Source: Stutzerimonas stutzeri (GTDB taxonomy: Bacteria > Pseudomonadota > Gammaproteobacteria > Pseudomonadales > Pseudomonadaceae). From it: a stretch of DNA of 64,000 nucleotides. The stretch lies in assembly GCF_002890895.1 (NCBI RefSeq), contig NZ_POUL01000003.1, forward strand, positions 372,001 to 436,000, in the 5' to 3' direction. The notes under the pieces are model-generated. The model searched no databases and was not told the origin of the DNA. It saw nothing but the letters and a program-made list of their open reading frames with translations. The position numbers and the translations under genes are program-made. Every line of letters begins with the position of its first letter. Positions within the stretch are counted from its first letter, which is position 1. Shown one piece after another: positions 7,720 to 15,990 of this stretch.

Positions 7720-8598
7720 TCAGTCAGCCGTTGCCGGTAAGCAGTCCAGAGAGCCAAGATCGCGCCTCATGTCCTGCAGGCGCTCATTGATATGACGACG
7801 CTGGGTTGCGTCGGCCGTGTCGTACAGGTCGACAATCAGGTCGATTGTGGCCTGTTCAACGGCCGGAAAGGCAGCTCGATAGGGTGCGGTCCAGTAGACC
7901 TCGCGATCCTGGAGCAGTCGAGCAATGCGCTCGTCAAAGTTTGCCTGGTCCCGGTTGCGCACGGCATCGACCATTGAACGCTGCCATTGCGCTCGGTTAT
8001 CGAGCCAGAGCTGATTCTGCTTGTTGAGCGCCTCAGCCCACTCGTGGATGCGTTGGCGTTGAGCCGCAGTGACATTGCCGAGCCATTGCTCGACGCGCTC
8101 TTGCATGCGGTCGGTGCGCTTACCGATTTGCTGGTCCAGCGGCGGTTTCAGGTATTTGTCCTCGCGCTCCTGGCGATCTCTCTCGAATTGTTCATTCAGC
8201 TCCTCTACCTGTCTGTCATCAAGGTCGCGAAGCAGTTGAACGGTGGTCGGTGTGATCTCCAGCGCGATCGTTTGAATTGCCTTTTGGGCGATTTCGTAGT
8301 GCTCCCGGAGCGCGGGTTCATCTAGCGAACCCTGGCGAACCTGTGCCTGTAACTGCTCGATGAGATCCAGATAGCCAGGCAGCTGAGTACGGCAGTGCCA
8401 GCTGATGTGCTCGCGCAGCTGCTCACGAAAGCGCGTCTGCTGGTCACGGTTCATGTCCAGGTAATCGTTGAGCGACCAGGGAATCAGCAGGTCCAGATTT
8501 CGGTAAGCCAGATTCATGCGGCTGCAGCCGGTAAGCACAACGGCACACGCCAGCAGGATCAGAATCGTTTGTCGTACAAGCGCCTGACTGATCTGCAT
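7720..8598 (-). CDS. DUF6279-type lipoprotein
   Basis: This 292-residue protein begins with a lipoprotein signal (residues 1-25, lipobox LTGC) and continues as a highly charged, largely helical protein rich in Gln, Arg and Glu. It contains the stretch NLDLLIPWSLNDYLDMNRDQ near the N-terminus. That pattern matches a family of uncharacterised gammaproteobacterial lipoproteins (DUF6279). It is convergent with the SDR gene. No enzymatic motif was found; function unknown. Confidence 0.8.
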   Translation of the reverse strand: MQISQALVRQTILILLACAVVLTGCSRMNLAYRNLDLLIPWSLNDYLDMNRDQQTRFREQLREHISWHCRTQLPGYLDLIEQLQAQVRQGSLDEPALREHYEIAQKAIQTIALEITPTTVQLLRDLDDRQVEELNEQFERDRQEREDKYLKPPLDQQIGKRTDRMQERVEQWLGNVTAAQRQRIHEWAEALNKQNQLWLDNRAQWQRSMVDAVRNRDQANFDERIARLLQDREVYWTAPYRAAFPAVEQATIDLIVDLYDTADATQRRHINERLQDMRRDLGSLDCLPATAD

Positions 8599-8800
8599 TG
8601 CAGCCCTCGTCTGGTTGTGTCGAGATGTCTGAACAGGTTTTGGTTGCGCTGTTCAATAGAGCCGCAAGCGCCCCGTCAGTTCGAGACGAAACAGCAACGG
8701 CTTGTTTTTCTGCGAGAAAATGCTCGAGGTTGTGGTCCTAGCTCAAGAGAGCAGCGCAAGCGCGGCGCTCTAACGTTGAGAGTTACTAGCGGAGGTGGAT

Positions 8801-8992
8801 ATGCAACGCAGGATCAAGCATCTGACCGGAGACGAAGTGCCTCAGGGCTGGCGTCCGACCTGGGTCACCTGTTGGGTGGTCGAGATCGATGGCCAGACGA
8901 TTGCCGGGCCGTACGCCACTGAAGCCGAAGCGCAGGCGGTGCTGGATGGGGAGCAGGACCCCAAGATTTCGCAGACGCCTACGCCGCAGTGA
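8801..8992 (+). CDS. Small hypothetical protein
   Basis: This 63-residue protein starts at an ATG preceded by a strong GGAGG site 5 bp upstream. A GTG two codons earlier overlaps that site and was rejected. It contains WVTCWVVEIDGQTIAGPYAT followed by an alpha-helical stretch EAEAQAVLDG. The look is of a small single-domain cytosolic protein. I do not recognise a named family. It is convergent with the downstream lipoprotein gene, with stops 6 bp apart. Confidence 0.7.
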   Translation: MQRRIKHLTGDEVPQGWRPTWVTCWVVEIDGQTIAGPYATEAEAQAVLDGEQDPKISQTPTPQ

Positions 8993-8998
8993 TGGCGG

Positions 8999-9538
8999 TC
9001 AGAGGCACCGATTAACGCACGGGTCGTCTCTTTCCGGGAGTGGAGGAGGCGGCTCGACGAGCTTGGAAACCAGCTCCAAGGCTTTGTCGAACGAAGGATA
9101 GCCGCTCTGCGCAACGTCCAGCCCGGCGTAGGCTTGGCGATATTGTTCGGCTTTGACGGCGTTGCGCTCATTCAGCAGGTAGGGATCCTGATAAATCTTG
9201 TAAAGCAGCGCCACCGCGTGCGGGTGACCCTTGGCGCGGGCCTGTTCCAGCAAGTGCAGGACCTGCTCGGCTTGGGGGCCCTGACGGATCAGCAGGAGGG
9301 CCTGGTAGAACTCGGTCTCGCCACGATCATCAAGCCGAGCGCTGCGCTCAAGTAGCGCCTCGGCGAGTTCATAGCCATTTTCATCGCCGATGGAAATCAG
9401 AATCTTGGCCTGCAGCAGGTCGTTCTGGTAGAGCAACCGCTCAGCGCGGCAAGCGCTATCGCTTCCAGGTTGATCACATGGCTGTGAGGCGCAGCCGCCC
9501 AGGACAACGAGCAGTCCGATCACCAGTGCGTTCTTCAT
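8999..9538 (-). CDS. Putative lipoprotein with TPR/Sel1-like helices
   Basis: This 179-residue protein starts at the ATG giving MKNALVIGLLVVLGGCAS, a clear lipoprotein signal with lipobox LGGC. Longer upstream extensions lack signal sense and were rejected. The mature part is helical with repeat-like segments (AEALLERSARLDDRGETEFY, EQARAKGHPHAVALLYKIYQ) resembling Sel1/TPR units. It ends in a Pro-rich segment and DDPCVNRCL, with two cysteines. It lies downstream of the solute-binding-like gene on the same strand. Function unknown. Confidence 0.72.
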   Translation of the reverse strand: MKNALVIGLLVVLGGCASQPCDQPGSDSACRAERLLYQNDLLQAKILISIGDENGYELAEALLERSARLDDRGETEFYQALLLIRQGPQAEQVLHLLEQARAKGHPHAVALLYKIYQDPYLLNERNAVKAEQYRQAYAGLDVAQSGYPSFDKALELVSKLVEPPPPLPERDDPCVNRCL

Positions 9539-9615
9539 TGCTGCCTTATTCTCTTGATTGTTTAGTGGGTCAGCGCGTGTTCTGACCTGCGTGTTTCGTT
9601 TCTGTTCAGCCTGTT

Positions 9616-10377
9616 TCAATGCGCGGCGGCAATGGGCTGCAGTCCGTAACGGAACAGCAGGATCTGCCACTCGGGGTTCTGTGGCAAGGTTTCTAGAAAG
9701 TGGTCGAGGTAGCTGATGACAGGCTGACCAAGGGTGTCGGCTATCCACACGCGGCGATTGAACTGATACAGCGGCATGTTCGAGACGTATAAATCTCGAA
9801 GCATTTTTTCTTTGCGGTAGTAGAGCAGGGCAGAGCGCGGGATCAGCAAGGTGCTGATACGACCCGACAGCAGCTTCTCGAGGTTTTGCAGATCGCCCTG
9901 GGCGTCCTGGCGTTTGATTGCACCGCTGGCGATATCCGCTTCAAGCCCTTCGTATCGGTGACCCAACACGCCACCCAAGACCAGGTTGTCTAGCGACGCG
10001 GGGTTCTCGTACTCAACGGGCGCGTCGGGTAATGAGACGAAGTCTTGCTGATCTGTCAGTAGCGGTTCCGACCAGGTTCCGTCAGCGGTCTGCGCGGCTG
10101 TGAAAAAGCTCGGGGTAGCCCATAGCAGAATGCCGGCCCGCTTCCGCTCCAGGCGCTTATCCACACGCTTGCGGGGCAATTTGACCAGCTCGAAGCGAAA
10201 GCGGTAATCATTGGCGGCGTTGTTGTTGAGCAGTTCGACGAAGGCCTGCGATAGCCCCTGGGCATCGTCGAGAACAAACGGTGGCGAAAAATGATACGTC
10301 CACACCTCGACCCGTTGCTGGGCTCCGCAGACCGAAGGCAACAGGATGAGCGTCAGCAACAGGACGAGTCTGTGCAT
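9616..10377 (-). CDS. Periplasmic solute-binding-like protein (SBP_bac_3 type)
   Basis: This 253-residue protein has a signal peptide (MHRLVLLLTLILLPSVCGAQ) and a fold pattern like family-3 periplasmic binding proteins: WTYHFSPPFVLDDAQGLSQA at the N-terminus and a later domain with SGRISTLLIPRSALLYY. No transporter permease lies nearby, so it may be an orphan sensor-type protein and not an ABC transporter component. It is cotranscribed with the downstream lipoprotein gene. Confidence 0.72.
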   Translation of the reverse strand: MHRLVLLLTLILLPSVCGAQQRVEVWTYHFSPPFVLDDAQGLSQAFVELLNNNAANDYRFRFELVKLPRKRVDKRLERKRAGILLWATPSFFTAAQTADGTWSEPLLTDQQDFVSLPDAPVEYENPASLDNLVLGGVLGHRYEGLEADIASGAIKRQDAQGDLQNLEKLLSGRISTLLIPRSALLYYRKEKMLRDLYVSNMPLYQFNRRVWIADTLGQPVISYLDHFLETLPQNPEWQILLFRYGLQPIAAAH

Positions 10378-10528
10378 TGCAAACCTTTATCTCGGGATGG
10401 CGAGGGGCGGCGATCAGGGCCTGTAACGACGGCCTGCGGCTGGCTTTGTTTTCGTTGCCATCGACATCAGCATAGTCCAGCTGCCGCAACGCGTGAGCAA
10501 TCAGGGTTATGCAAGAGACGGCTTTAGG

Positions 10529-11251
10529 CTAGAAGCGTTCATGTTCGCCGAGAAAACGCCACTCGCCGACCGGCAGCTTGGCCATCGACAGGCGGCCTAT
10601 CCGGATTCGCTTGCAGCTGATCATCTGCAAGCCGATGGCTTCACACAGCTGACGCAGATCGCCGGCTTGCGGCGACTTGAGCACGATGCGCAGGCGGGTC
10701 TCGTTCTGCCAGCTGGCCTTGGCCTTGGGCAGGATTTTGCCACGATGGCCGATGCCCTTGCCCAGCAACGCCAGCCCGCCTTCCTCGGGCTCGCCAGCGA
10801 CTTCGACGATGTACTCCTGCTCTAGCGTGTCGCGTGGATCGGCCAGTTTGCGGATCACCTCGCGTTGCTGGCTGAATACCATCAACCCGCTGATGTCTTG
10901 CTCCAGCGGCAGAATGGCAGTCTGGCGTGCAAAGTGGCGTTCGCGGGGCGCCAGGCGTGAGCCGTCGCCGCTCCAATGGCCAGCTTCGGCAAGTTGCTTC
11001 ATTGCATCGGCAGGTTCCGCTGCGGTGGGCTGGCCGGCTGGCTTGTGCAGCAACAGCGTGACTGGTGGCAGTTCGGCCGCGGTGGCGCCGGGCAACAGTT
11101 CGATGCGCTGCTCGCCTACCTTGAAATAGGGGGTTTCGATGACTTGCCCGTCGACGCTGACCCAGCCTCCCTCGATATACAGCTCGGCCTCGCGCCGGGA
11201 ACAGCCGATCTGCTCGGCGAGGCGTTTGGACAAGCGTATCGGGTCAGTCAT
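10529..11251 (-). CDS. rRNA pseudouridine synthase (RsuA/RluF family)
   Basis: This 240-residue protein has an N-terminal S4 RNA-binding domain (RLSKRLAEQIGCSRREAELY, then GGWVSVDGQVIETP) and a pseudouridine-synthase domain. The catalytic Asp is expected in LEQDISGLMVFSQQ. In most relatives this motif begins RLD, so the missing Arg is a variation. I chose the ATG giving MTDPIRLSKR over a GTG 14 codons upstream because family members begin close to the S4 domain. The target uridine cannot be predicted. Confidence 0.82.
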   Translation of the reverse strand: MTDPIRLSKRLAEQIGCSRREAELYIEGGWVSVDGQVIETPYFKVGEQRIELLPGATAAELPPVTLLLHKPAGQPTAAEPADAMKQLAEAGHWSGDGSRLAPRERHFARQTAILPLEQDISGLMVFSQQREVIRKLADPRDTLEQEYIVEVAGEPEEGGLALLGKGIGHRGKILPKAKASWQNETRLRIVLKSPQAGDLRQLCEAIGLQMISCKRIRIGRLSMAKLPVGEWRFLGEHERF

Positions 11252-11347
11252 GGTGGGCTCGGGTACTTCGGAAGGGGAAACCTGGCGAGCCACTGCAAAC
11301 GGCTAAAAGCAGTGGGGGCTCGCTTAGTAGGTCGGGTGTTGCGGAGA

Positions 11348-11533
11348 TTACTTCTTGCTGATGGTGATCTGGCGCGACGGGCCCTGGGTCTGGCCGCTGA
11401 CGCCGTTAGGGATCTTTTGTACTTCGCCGCCGGCTTTCAGAAAGGCTGCCATCTGGCTGGCCAGCGATTCGCTGGTTTCACTGGCGGGTTCGGGTTTGCG
11501 CTTGGCGGTGGTGGTCTTGGAGGCCATCGTCAT
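11348..11533 (-). CDS. Small hypothetical protein, Lys/Ser/Thr-rich
   Basis: This protein of about 61 residues (start MTMASKTTTAKRKPE, AAGGAA upstream) has a charged N-terminus, a central helix SLASQMAAFLKAGGEVQKIP and a C-terminal segment SRQITISKK. A second ATG two codons downstream is equally possible. I do not know a function. It may be a small nucleic-acid or ribosome-associated protein judging by its basic ends, but that is speculative. Confidence 0.65.
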   Translation of the reverse strand: MTMASKTTTAKRKPEPASETSESLASQMAAFLKAGGEVQKIPNGVSGQTQGPSRQITISKK

Positions 11534-11563
11534 CTGGTTCCTTTGGTCAGTCGAACCGGACAT

Positions 11564-11882
11564 TATACAGATCTGGCTAAATTTTGTTCGATTTTTCGCT
11601 TGACTCGATTTTCTCTACCCGCTTGCTACCTGGCTCAGGTTCGCCTGGCTCGTTGCCGTAGCCTGTGTTCGGCTTCAGAACGACTGATGGCGGATGCGTT
11701 AGCAGGGCTTGGATCGCCAGCACACATGCGTCTTCGATTTTTCCCCTCCCTCGGGAGCATTCTCGTTCACATCCGGTCCACACACTATCGGGTCTGGCGA
11801 AGCGGCGGTCTGCCACGACACGAAGACAAGGCAGGGGACGCTCGCGGCAAAGTTATTTGTTTCGTCATCTCCAGCCCCATCA
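11564..11882. other. Intergenic region upstream of the PQQ dehydrogenase gene
   Basis: No convincing gene was found in this 319-bp stretch. A possible promoter on the plus strand is TTGACT at 11600-11605, then an 18-bp spacer and TGCTAC at 11624-11629. The match at -10 is weak. Confidence 0.4.
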
Positions 11883-14255
11883 ATGGAATATCAATGGAAT
11901 AAGGAGCGGAGAGTGGCGGTCGTCATCAGTGCAATCCTGTGCATCATCCTGGGCCTGGCGCTTGCCGTCGGTGGTTGGAAAATCATCGCGCTCGGCGGTA
12001 CCTGGTATTTCGCGATCCTCGCAGTCGGGTTTCTGTTAACCGGCGGATTGCTGTGGGCTCGGCGTCGCGCGGCGCTTTGGGTTTATGCGCTGGTCATGCT
12101 CGGTGCGCTGGGTTGGGCTATCTATGAAGTGGGCTTCGACTGGTGGCAACTGGCCCCTCGCGCCAGCATCATCGGCCCGCTTGGGTTGTGGTTGCTGACG
12201 CCCTGGATTGCGCAGCGACTGGGTTGGCAACACTTCGGTGCGCGCGCTTGGGGCGGTAGTGCAATTCCCCTGATGGTCGCCGTGGCCCTCTGGGGGGCGA
12301 CTGCTCTGCATGCGTTAACCACCGACAATAACGACATCAGGGGCATGCTGCCGCCACCTCTGGCTGCGGCGCCTGCAGCCGAGGTGGACTCCGCCGACGA
12401 TGTGCCAGCCAGCGACTGGCACGCTTACGGTCGTACTCAGCACGGCACGCGCTATTCACCGCTGGCGCAGATCACGCCAAACAACGTCGAGCGGCTGGAA
12501 AAGGTCTGGCATTACCACACCGGTGATGTGCGACGTCCGGGCGATCCCAACGAGACTACCTACGAAGTCACACCGCTCAAGATCGATGACAGCCTCTTCA
12601 TCTGCACGCCGCATAATTTCGTGATTGCGTTGGATGCCGAGACCGGAGAAGAGCGCTGGCGCTTCGATCCGGAGGTTCCGGACTCGACCAATCGGCAGCA
12701 TCTGACATGCCGCGGGTTGTCTTATCACGCCAGCGAGACCCCGGTCGAGGGGCAGGCCTGTCAGCAACGTCTCTTCATGCCGACTGCCGATGCACGGCTG
12801 ATCGCGCTTGATCCAAAGACCGGTAAGGTTTGTGAATCCTTCGGTGAAAACGGCGCGGTGAATTTGTGGAAAAACATGCCCAACATCACCGATGGCTTCT
12901 ACTACTCAACGTCACCACCGGTAGTCGCGAACGATTTGGTCATCGTGGGTGGGGCAGTTAACGATAACGTCTCGACTACCGAGCCATCCGGCGTGATCCG
13001 TGCTTATGACGTCATCACCGGTGAGCTGAAGTGGAACTGGGATCCGGGAGATCCGGAACAAACCGCACCTATCGCGCCGGGCGAAACCTATAGCGAAAGC
13101 ACACCGAACAGCTGGAGCATTTCGAGCGCTGATGAGGAGTTAGGACTGGTATTCGTGCCAATGGGTAACCAGGTTCCGGATCAGTGGGGCGGCAACCGCA
13201 GCGAGAACACACAGCGTTTCGCTTCGTCCGTCGTCGCGCTGGATTTGGAGACCGGGCAGGTGCGCTGGGTGTTCCAGACCGTGCATCACGATCTATGGGA
13301 CATGGATGTGCCAGCGCAGCCAAGCCTCGTCGATATCCAGACCGAGTCGGGTATGGTGCCGGCCCTGGTGCAGCCGACCAAGCAGGGCGACATCTATGTG
13401 TTGGATCGGCGGACGGGTGAGCCAGTGCTCCCGGTACGAGAAGTGCCAGCACCGCAGGGCGCTGCGAAGGGCGATTATGTGGCAGCGACGCAGCCCGTTT
13501 CGGCGCTGTCGTACGAGCCGCCGAAACTGCAAGATTCCGATCTGTGGGGTGCAACCTTCATCGATCAGATGATGTGCCACATCAAGTTCAACTCGTTGCG
13601 TTACGAGGGCCGTTACACGCCGCCTTCGACACAGGGTTCGCTGGTCTATCCCGGCAACTTCGGCGTGTTCAACTGGGGCAGCGTAGCGGTTGATCCGGTT
13701 AGGCAGATGGTGTTCAGCGCACCGTCCTATCTGGCCTTTACTTCAACGCTGATTCCGCGAGAGAACGACGAGACGACCTACGTTTCCGACAGCGAGCCGT
13801 ACCTGAACGAAAACTTCGGCGCGCCGTTCGCGGTCGACCTGAAGCCCTTCGTGTCGCCGATTGGTCTGCCTTGCACCGCACCGCCATGGGGTTATGTGGC
13901 AGGCGCCGACCTGCGCACGGGTAAAACCCATTGGCTGCGCAAGAACGGTACGGTGCGCGATCGGGCGCCGGTCCCGCTGCCATTCGAAATGGGTGTGCCG
14001 AGCCTAGGTGGGCCTGTGATGACCGCTGGCGGCGTGGCATTTCTCTCCAGTACGTTGGATTACTACGTGCGTGCCTATGACGTCACGACTGGCAAGCAGC
14101 TATGGCGTGCGCGGTTGCCAGCCGGTGGCCAGGCGACACCGATGACCTATCAGAGCCGTTCGGGCCGGCAGATGGTCGTGGTCGTTGCGGGTGGTCACGG
14201 ATCGCTCGGCACCAAAGCTGGGGACTCGGTGATCGCCTACGCACTGCCGCAGTAA
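11883..14255 (+). CDS. gcd: Membrane-bound PQQ-dependent glucose/quinate/shikimate dehydrogenase
   Basis: This protein of about 790 residues oxidises sugars or polyols in the periplasm and passes electrons to ubiquinone. The N-terminal 130 residues hold about five membrane helices, including SAILCIILGLALAVGGW and IIALGGTWYFAILAVGFLL. A beta-propeller follows, with repeated W motifs such as ALDAETGEERWRFDPEV and ALDLETGQVRWVFQTVHHDL, the latter running into the family block WDMDVPAQPSLVDI. Quinate or shikimate versus glucose cannot be decided by eye. The ATG at 11883 lacks a good ribosome site. A GTG at 11913 with AAGGAG 7 bp upstream is a strong alternative start. Confidence 0.9.
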   Translation: MEYQWNKERRVAVVISAILCIILGLALAVGGWKIIALGGTWYFAILAVGFLLTGGLLWARRRAALWVYALVMLGALGWAIYEVGFDWWQLAPRASIIGPLGLWLLTPWIAQRLGWQHFGARAWGGSAIPLMVAVALWGATALHALTTDNNDIRGMLPPPLAAAPAAEVDSADDVPASDWHAYGRTQHGTRYSPLAQITPNNVERLEKVWHYHTGDVRRPGDPNETTYEVTPLKIDDSLFICTPHNFVIALDAETGEERWRFDPEVPDSTNRQHLTCRGLSYHASETPVEGQACQQRLFMPTADARLIALDPKTGKVCESFGENGAVNLWKNMPNITDGFYYSTSPPVVANDLVIVGGAVNDNVSTTEPSGVIRAYDVITGELKWNWDPGDPEQTAPIAPGETYSESTPNSWSISSADEELGLVFVPMGNQVPDQWGGNRSENTQRFASSVVALDLETGQVRWVFQTVHHDLWDMDVPAQPSLVDIQTESGMVPALVQPTKQGDIYVLDRRTGEPVLPVREVPAPQGAAKGDYVAATQPVSALSYEPPKLQDSDLWGATFIDQMMCHIKFNSLRYEGRYTPPSTQGSLVYPGNFGVFNWGSVAVDPVRQMVFSAPSYLAFTSTLIPRENDETTYVSDSEPYLNENFGAPFAVDLKPFVSPIGLPCTAPPWGYVAGADLRTGKTHWLRKNGTVRDRAPVPLPFEMGVPSLGGPVMTAGGVAFLSSTLDYYVRAYDVTTGKQLWRARLPAGGQATPMTYQSRSGRQMVVVVAGGHGSLGTKAGDSVIAYALPQ

Positions 14256-14346
14256 GGGTTATCGTCGCGTGGGCGCCATAGCGGCGCGCACGCGGTAAGC
14301 GGGTGGCCTGCTAGAATCGCCACCTTCGACCCAGAGGAATCGTTAC

Positions 14347-15183
14347 ATGGCCGCAATCGGGCGCTTCAATAGTCTGCAAATCGTCAAGCACACCGGTTTC
14401 GGCCTCTATCTGGATGGTGGTCCGGATGGCGAAATTCTGCTGCCCAACCGGTACATTCCGAAAAACACGCCTACTGAGGTAGATGACTGGCTGAACGTCT
14501 TCATCTATCTGGACAGTGAAGACAAGCTCATCGCAACGACCGAGAAGCCCAAGGTCCAGGTCGGTGATTTCGCCAGCTTGAAAGTCGTCGAAATCAATCG
14601 GATCGGCCTGTTTCTCGACTGGGGGCTGCCCAAGGATCTGCTGCTGCCGCACTCGGAAGAAAAGCGGCCGCTCAACGAGGGTGACTACTGTGTCGTGCAC
14701 GTCTATCTCGACAAGCACACCCGTCGTATTACCGCCACGGCGCGCCTCGACCGCTATCTGGACAAGACGCCTGCGCGTTACAAGATCGGCGAAGCCGTTG
14801 ATCTGCTGGTGGTCGAGCCCACCGATCTCGGCCACAAGGCAATCATTAACGGCAAGCACTGGGGGCTGATCCACAAGAACGAGGCCTTCAAGTTCCTGCG
14901 TGGCGGTATCCGCGAGAAAGGCTACATCAAGGAAATCAGACCTGATGGCAAGATCAGCCTGAGCCTTCAACCAGTGGGCAGCGAGGCTGCTGATGCATTG
15001 CAGGCGCTGATTCTGCAAAAGCTGCAGGAAAACCAGGGCAGCCTGCCCGTCAGCGACAAGACCGCCGCAGATGAAATCGCGCGGCTGTTCGGCGTTAGTA
15101 AGGGCAACTTCAAGAAAGCCATCGGTGGCCTGTACAAGCAGGGGCGCATCATTATCCATCCCGACCGTATCGAGCGAGCCTGA
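14347..15183 (+). CDS. cvfB: S1 RNA-binding domain protein (CvfB-like)
   Basis: This 278-residue protein matches CvfB: tandem S1-like domains beginning at NSLQIVKHTGFGLYLDGG and ASLKVVEINRIGLFLDWGLP, a third at about residues 145-210, and a C-terminal winged-helix with LFGVSKGNFKKAIGGLYKQG. CvfB proteins bind RNA and were named for virulence control in Staphylococcus. The role in Pseudomonas is not well defined. It lies 91 bp after the dehydrogenase gene and is followed by a hairpin. Confidence 0.88.
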   Translation: MAAIGRFNSLQIVKHTGFGLYLDGGPDGEILLPNRYIPKNTPTEVDDWLNVFIYLDSEDKLIATTEKPKVQVGDFASLKVVEINRIGLFLDWGLPKDLLLPHSEEKRPLNEGDYCVVHVYLDKHTRRITATARLDRYLDKTPARYKIGEAVDLLVVEPTDLGHKAIINGKHWGLIHKNEAFKFLRGGIREKGYIKEIRPDGKISLSLQPVGSEAADALQALILQKLQENQGSLPVSDKTAADEIARLFGVSKGNFKKAIGGLYKQGRIIIHPDRIERA

Positions 15184-15189
15184 GGTGTG

Positions 15190-15213
15190 CGGGCGGCCCT
15201 TCGGGATCGCCCG
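15190..15213 (+). terminator. Possible terminator after cvfB
   Basis: CGGGCG pairs with CGCCCG around an inner CCC-TTC-GGG hairpin. The T-run downstream is weak, so termination is only probable. Confidence 0.45.
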
Positions 15214-15393
15214 TGCCATTTACTTTGGCATTCCTTTCCCCCCTGTTTTGCCCTGCGCCCAATCATAAATCGACGTATCGATTTGCCGACCCCTCTAGCG
15301 CGGGTTTTTGAGCACCTCGCTCATCTGCCAGGTTTTGGCCTGTCTCGTCTGATCAAACACTAGCCGCTGCCACTCATCCCCGTCGCACTCGTC

Positions 15394-15413
15394 CGAGCTC
15401 CATATGGAACTCG
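15394..15413. promoter_or_regulatory. Near-perfect 20-bp palindrome, candidate operator
   Basis: The arms CGAG-C-TCCAT and ATGGA-A-CTCG are complementary except for one pair, centred on CATATG. It lies about 580 bp upstream of the first exopolysaccharide gene. No regulator can be assigned. Confidence 0.35.
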
Positions 15414-15708
15414 TTCATATCAGGCTGGGTCCAGAAAGGGTCGCTGGTGCTTTACAAGGTGCGTTGAGACGGTCGACTGGATGTGCCCGCGAGACCTTGA
15501 GCGGCGCAACGAGACATGGCAGGCGTCTGAACGGTGCTGTTCCGAGTAGAGGCTTGGCCTGTTTCTTATTCCCCGTTGCAGTACAGCTCATGTGCGCCTG
15601 AATGCTGAGCCTTGATTCAACGGTGTGATGACAAGCTGGGGCCGCGCCGCACGTCTACATGCTTCCGTGCCAACAACAAAACCTAAGCTAAGGTCAGGTT
15701 AAGCCGTT

Positions 15709-15727
15709 GTTCGACCCTGGGTCGAAC
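15709..15727. promoter_or_regulatory. Perfect 19-bp palindrome, candidate operator
   Basis: GTTCGACCC-T-GGGTCGAAC is a perfect inverted repeat around one central base. Outer AGCCG and CGGCT arms flank it at 15702 and 15736. It sits 26 bp upstream of a TTGACA element and about 260 bp before the first exopolysaccharide gene, which suits an operator or a cruciform-type element. Confidence 0.45.
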
Positions 15728-15990
15728 GCTTGACGCGGCTCACCTGTGGATGTTGACAGGATGTTTCGCCTCGGGAGCATTTCTCCGGGGCGGTAGCGTG
15801 CAGGAACCGGCCGGATTAGAGCCGGTGCGAGATAAAAGCTGTTGGCGCCGGAAAAGTGCCCTGCTAAGCGAATGTGCAACTGTCTGGGATATTTGCGGTC
15901 TGTTGCGTGTCTATGCCTCCTCACAGCAGCCAGGCGACGCAGCCAGAGGGTAGGTATGCACCACAATTTATCTCCGAGAAGGGATTCTAT

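Larger units (their letters stand above)
15184..15990. other. Long intergenic region upstream of the exopolysaccharide operon
   Basis: About 800 bp holds no credible gene. It contains a cvfB hairpin, two palindromes (15394-15413 and 15709-15727), and a TTGACA at 15753-15758 that could be a -35 element, though its -10 partner (GCATTT near 15777) is poor. The size and palindromes suggest a regulatory region for the downstream operon. Confidence 0.5.

Noticed and set aside
15404..15601. 65-codon open frame in the EPS leader region
   Set aside because: No ribosome site or recognisable protein pattern; it begins inside a palindrome, so chance is more likely.
11749..15781. 13-bp sequence (CCTCGGGAGCATT) shared upstream of the dehydrogenase gene and the EPS operon
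   Set aside because: A 13-bp match between two places in 64 kb is expected by chance several times, and no palindrome or known motif supports it.
15880..15905. Possible sigma-54 promoter (TGGGATATTTGC)
   Set aside because: The GG and GC elements are about 7 bp apart, not the 10 bp needed between the -24 and -12 elements.
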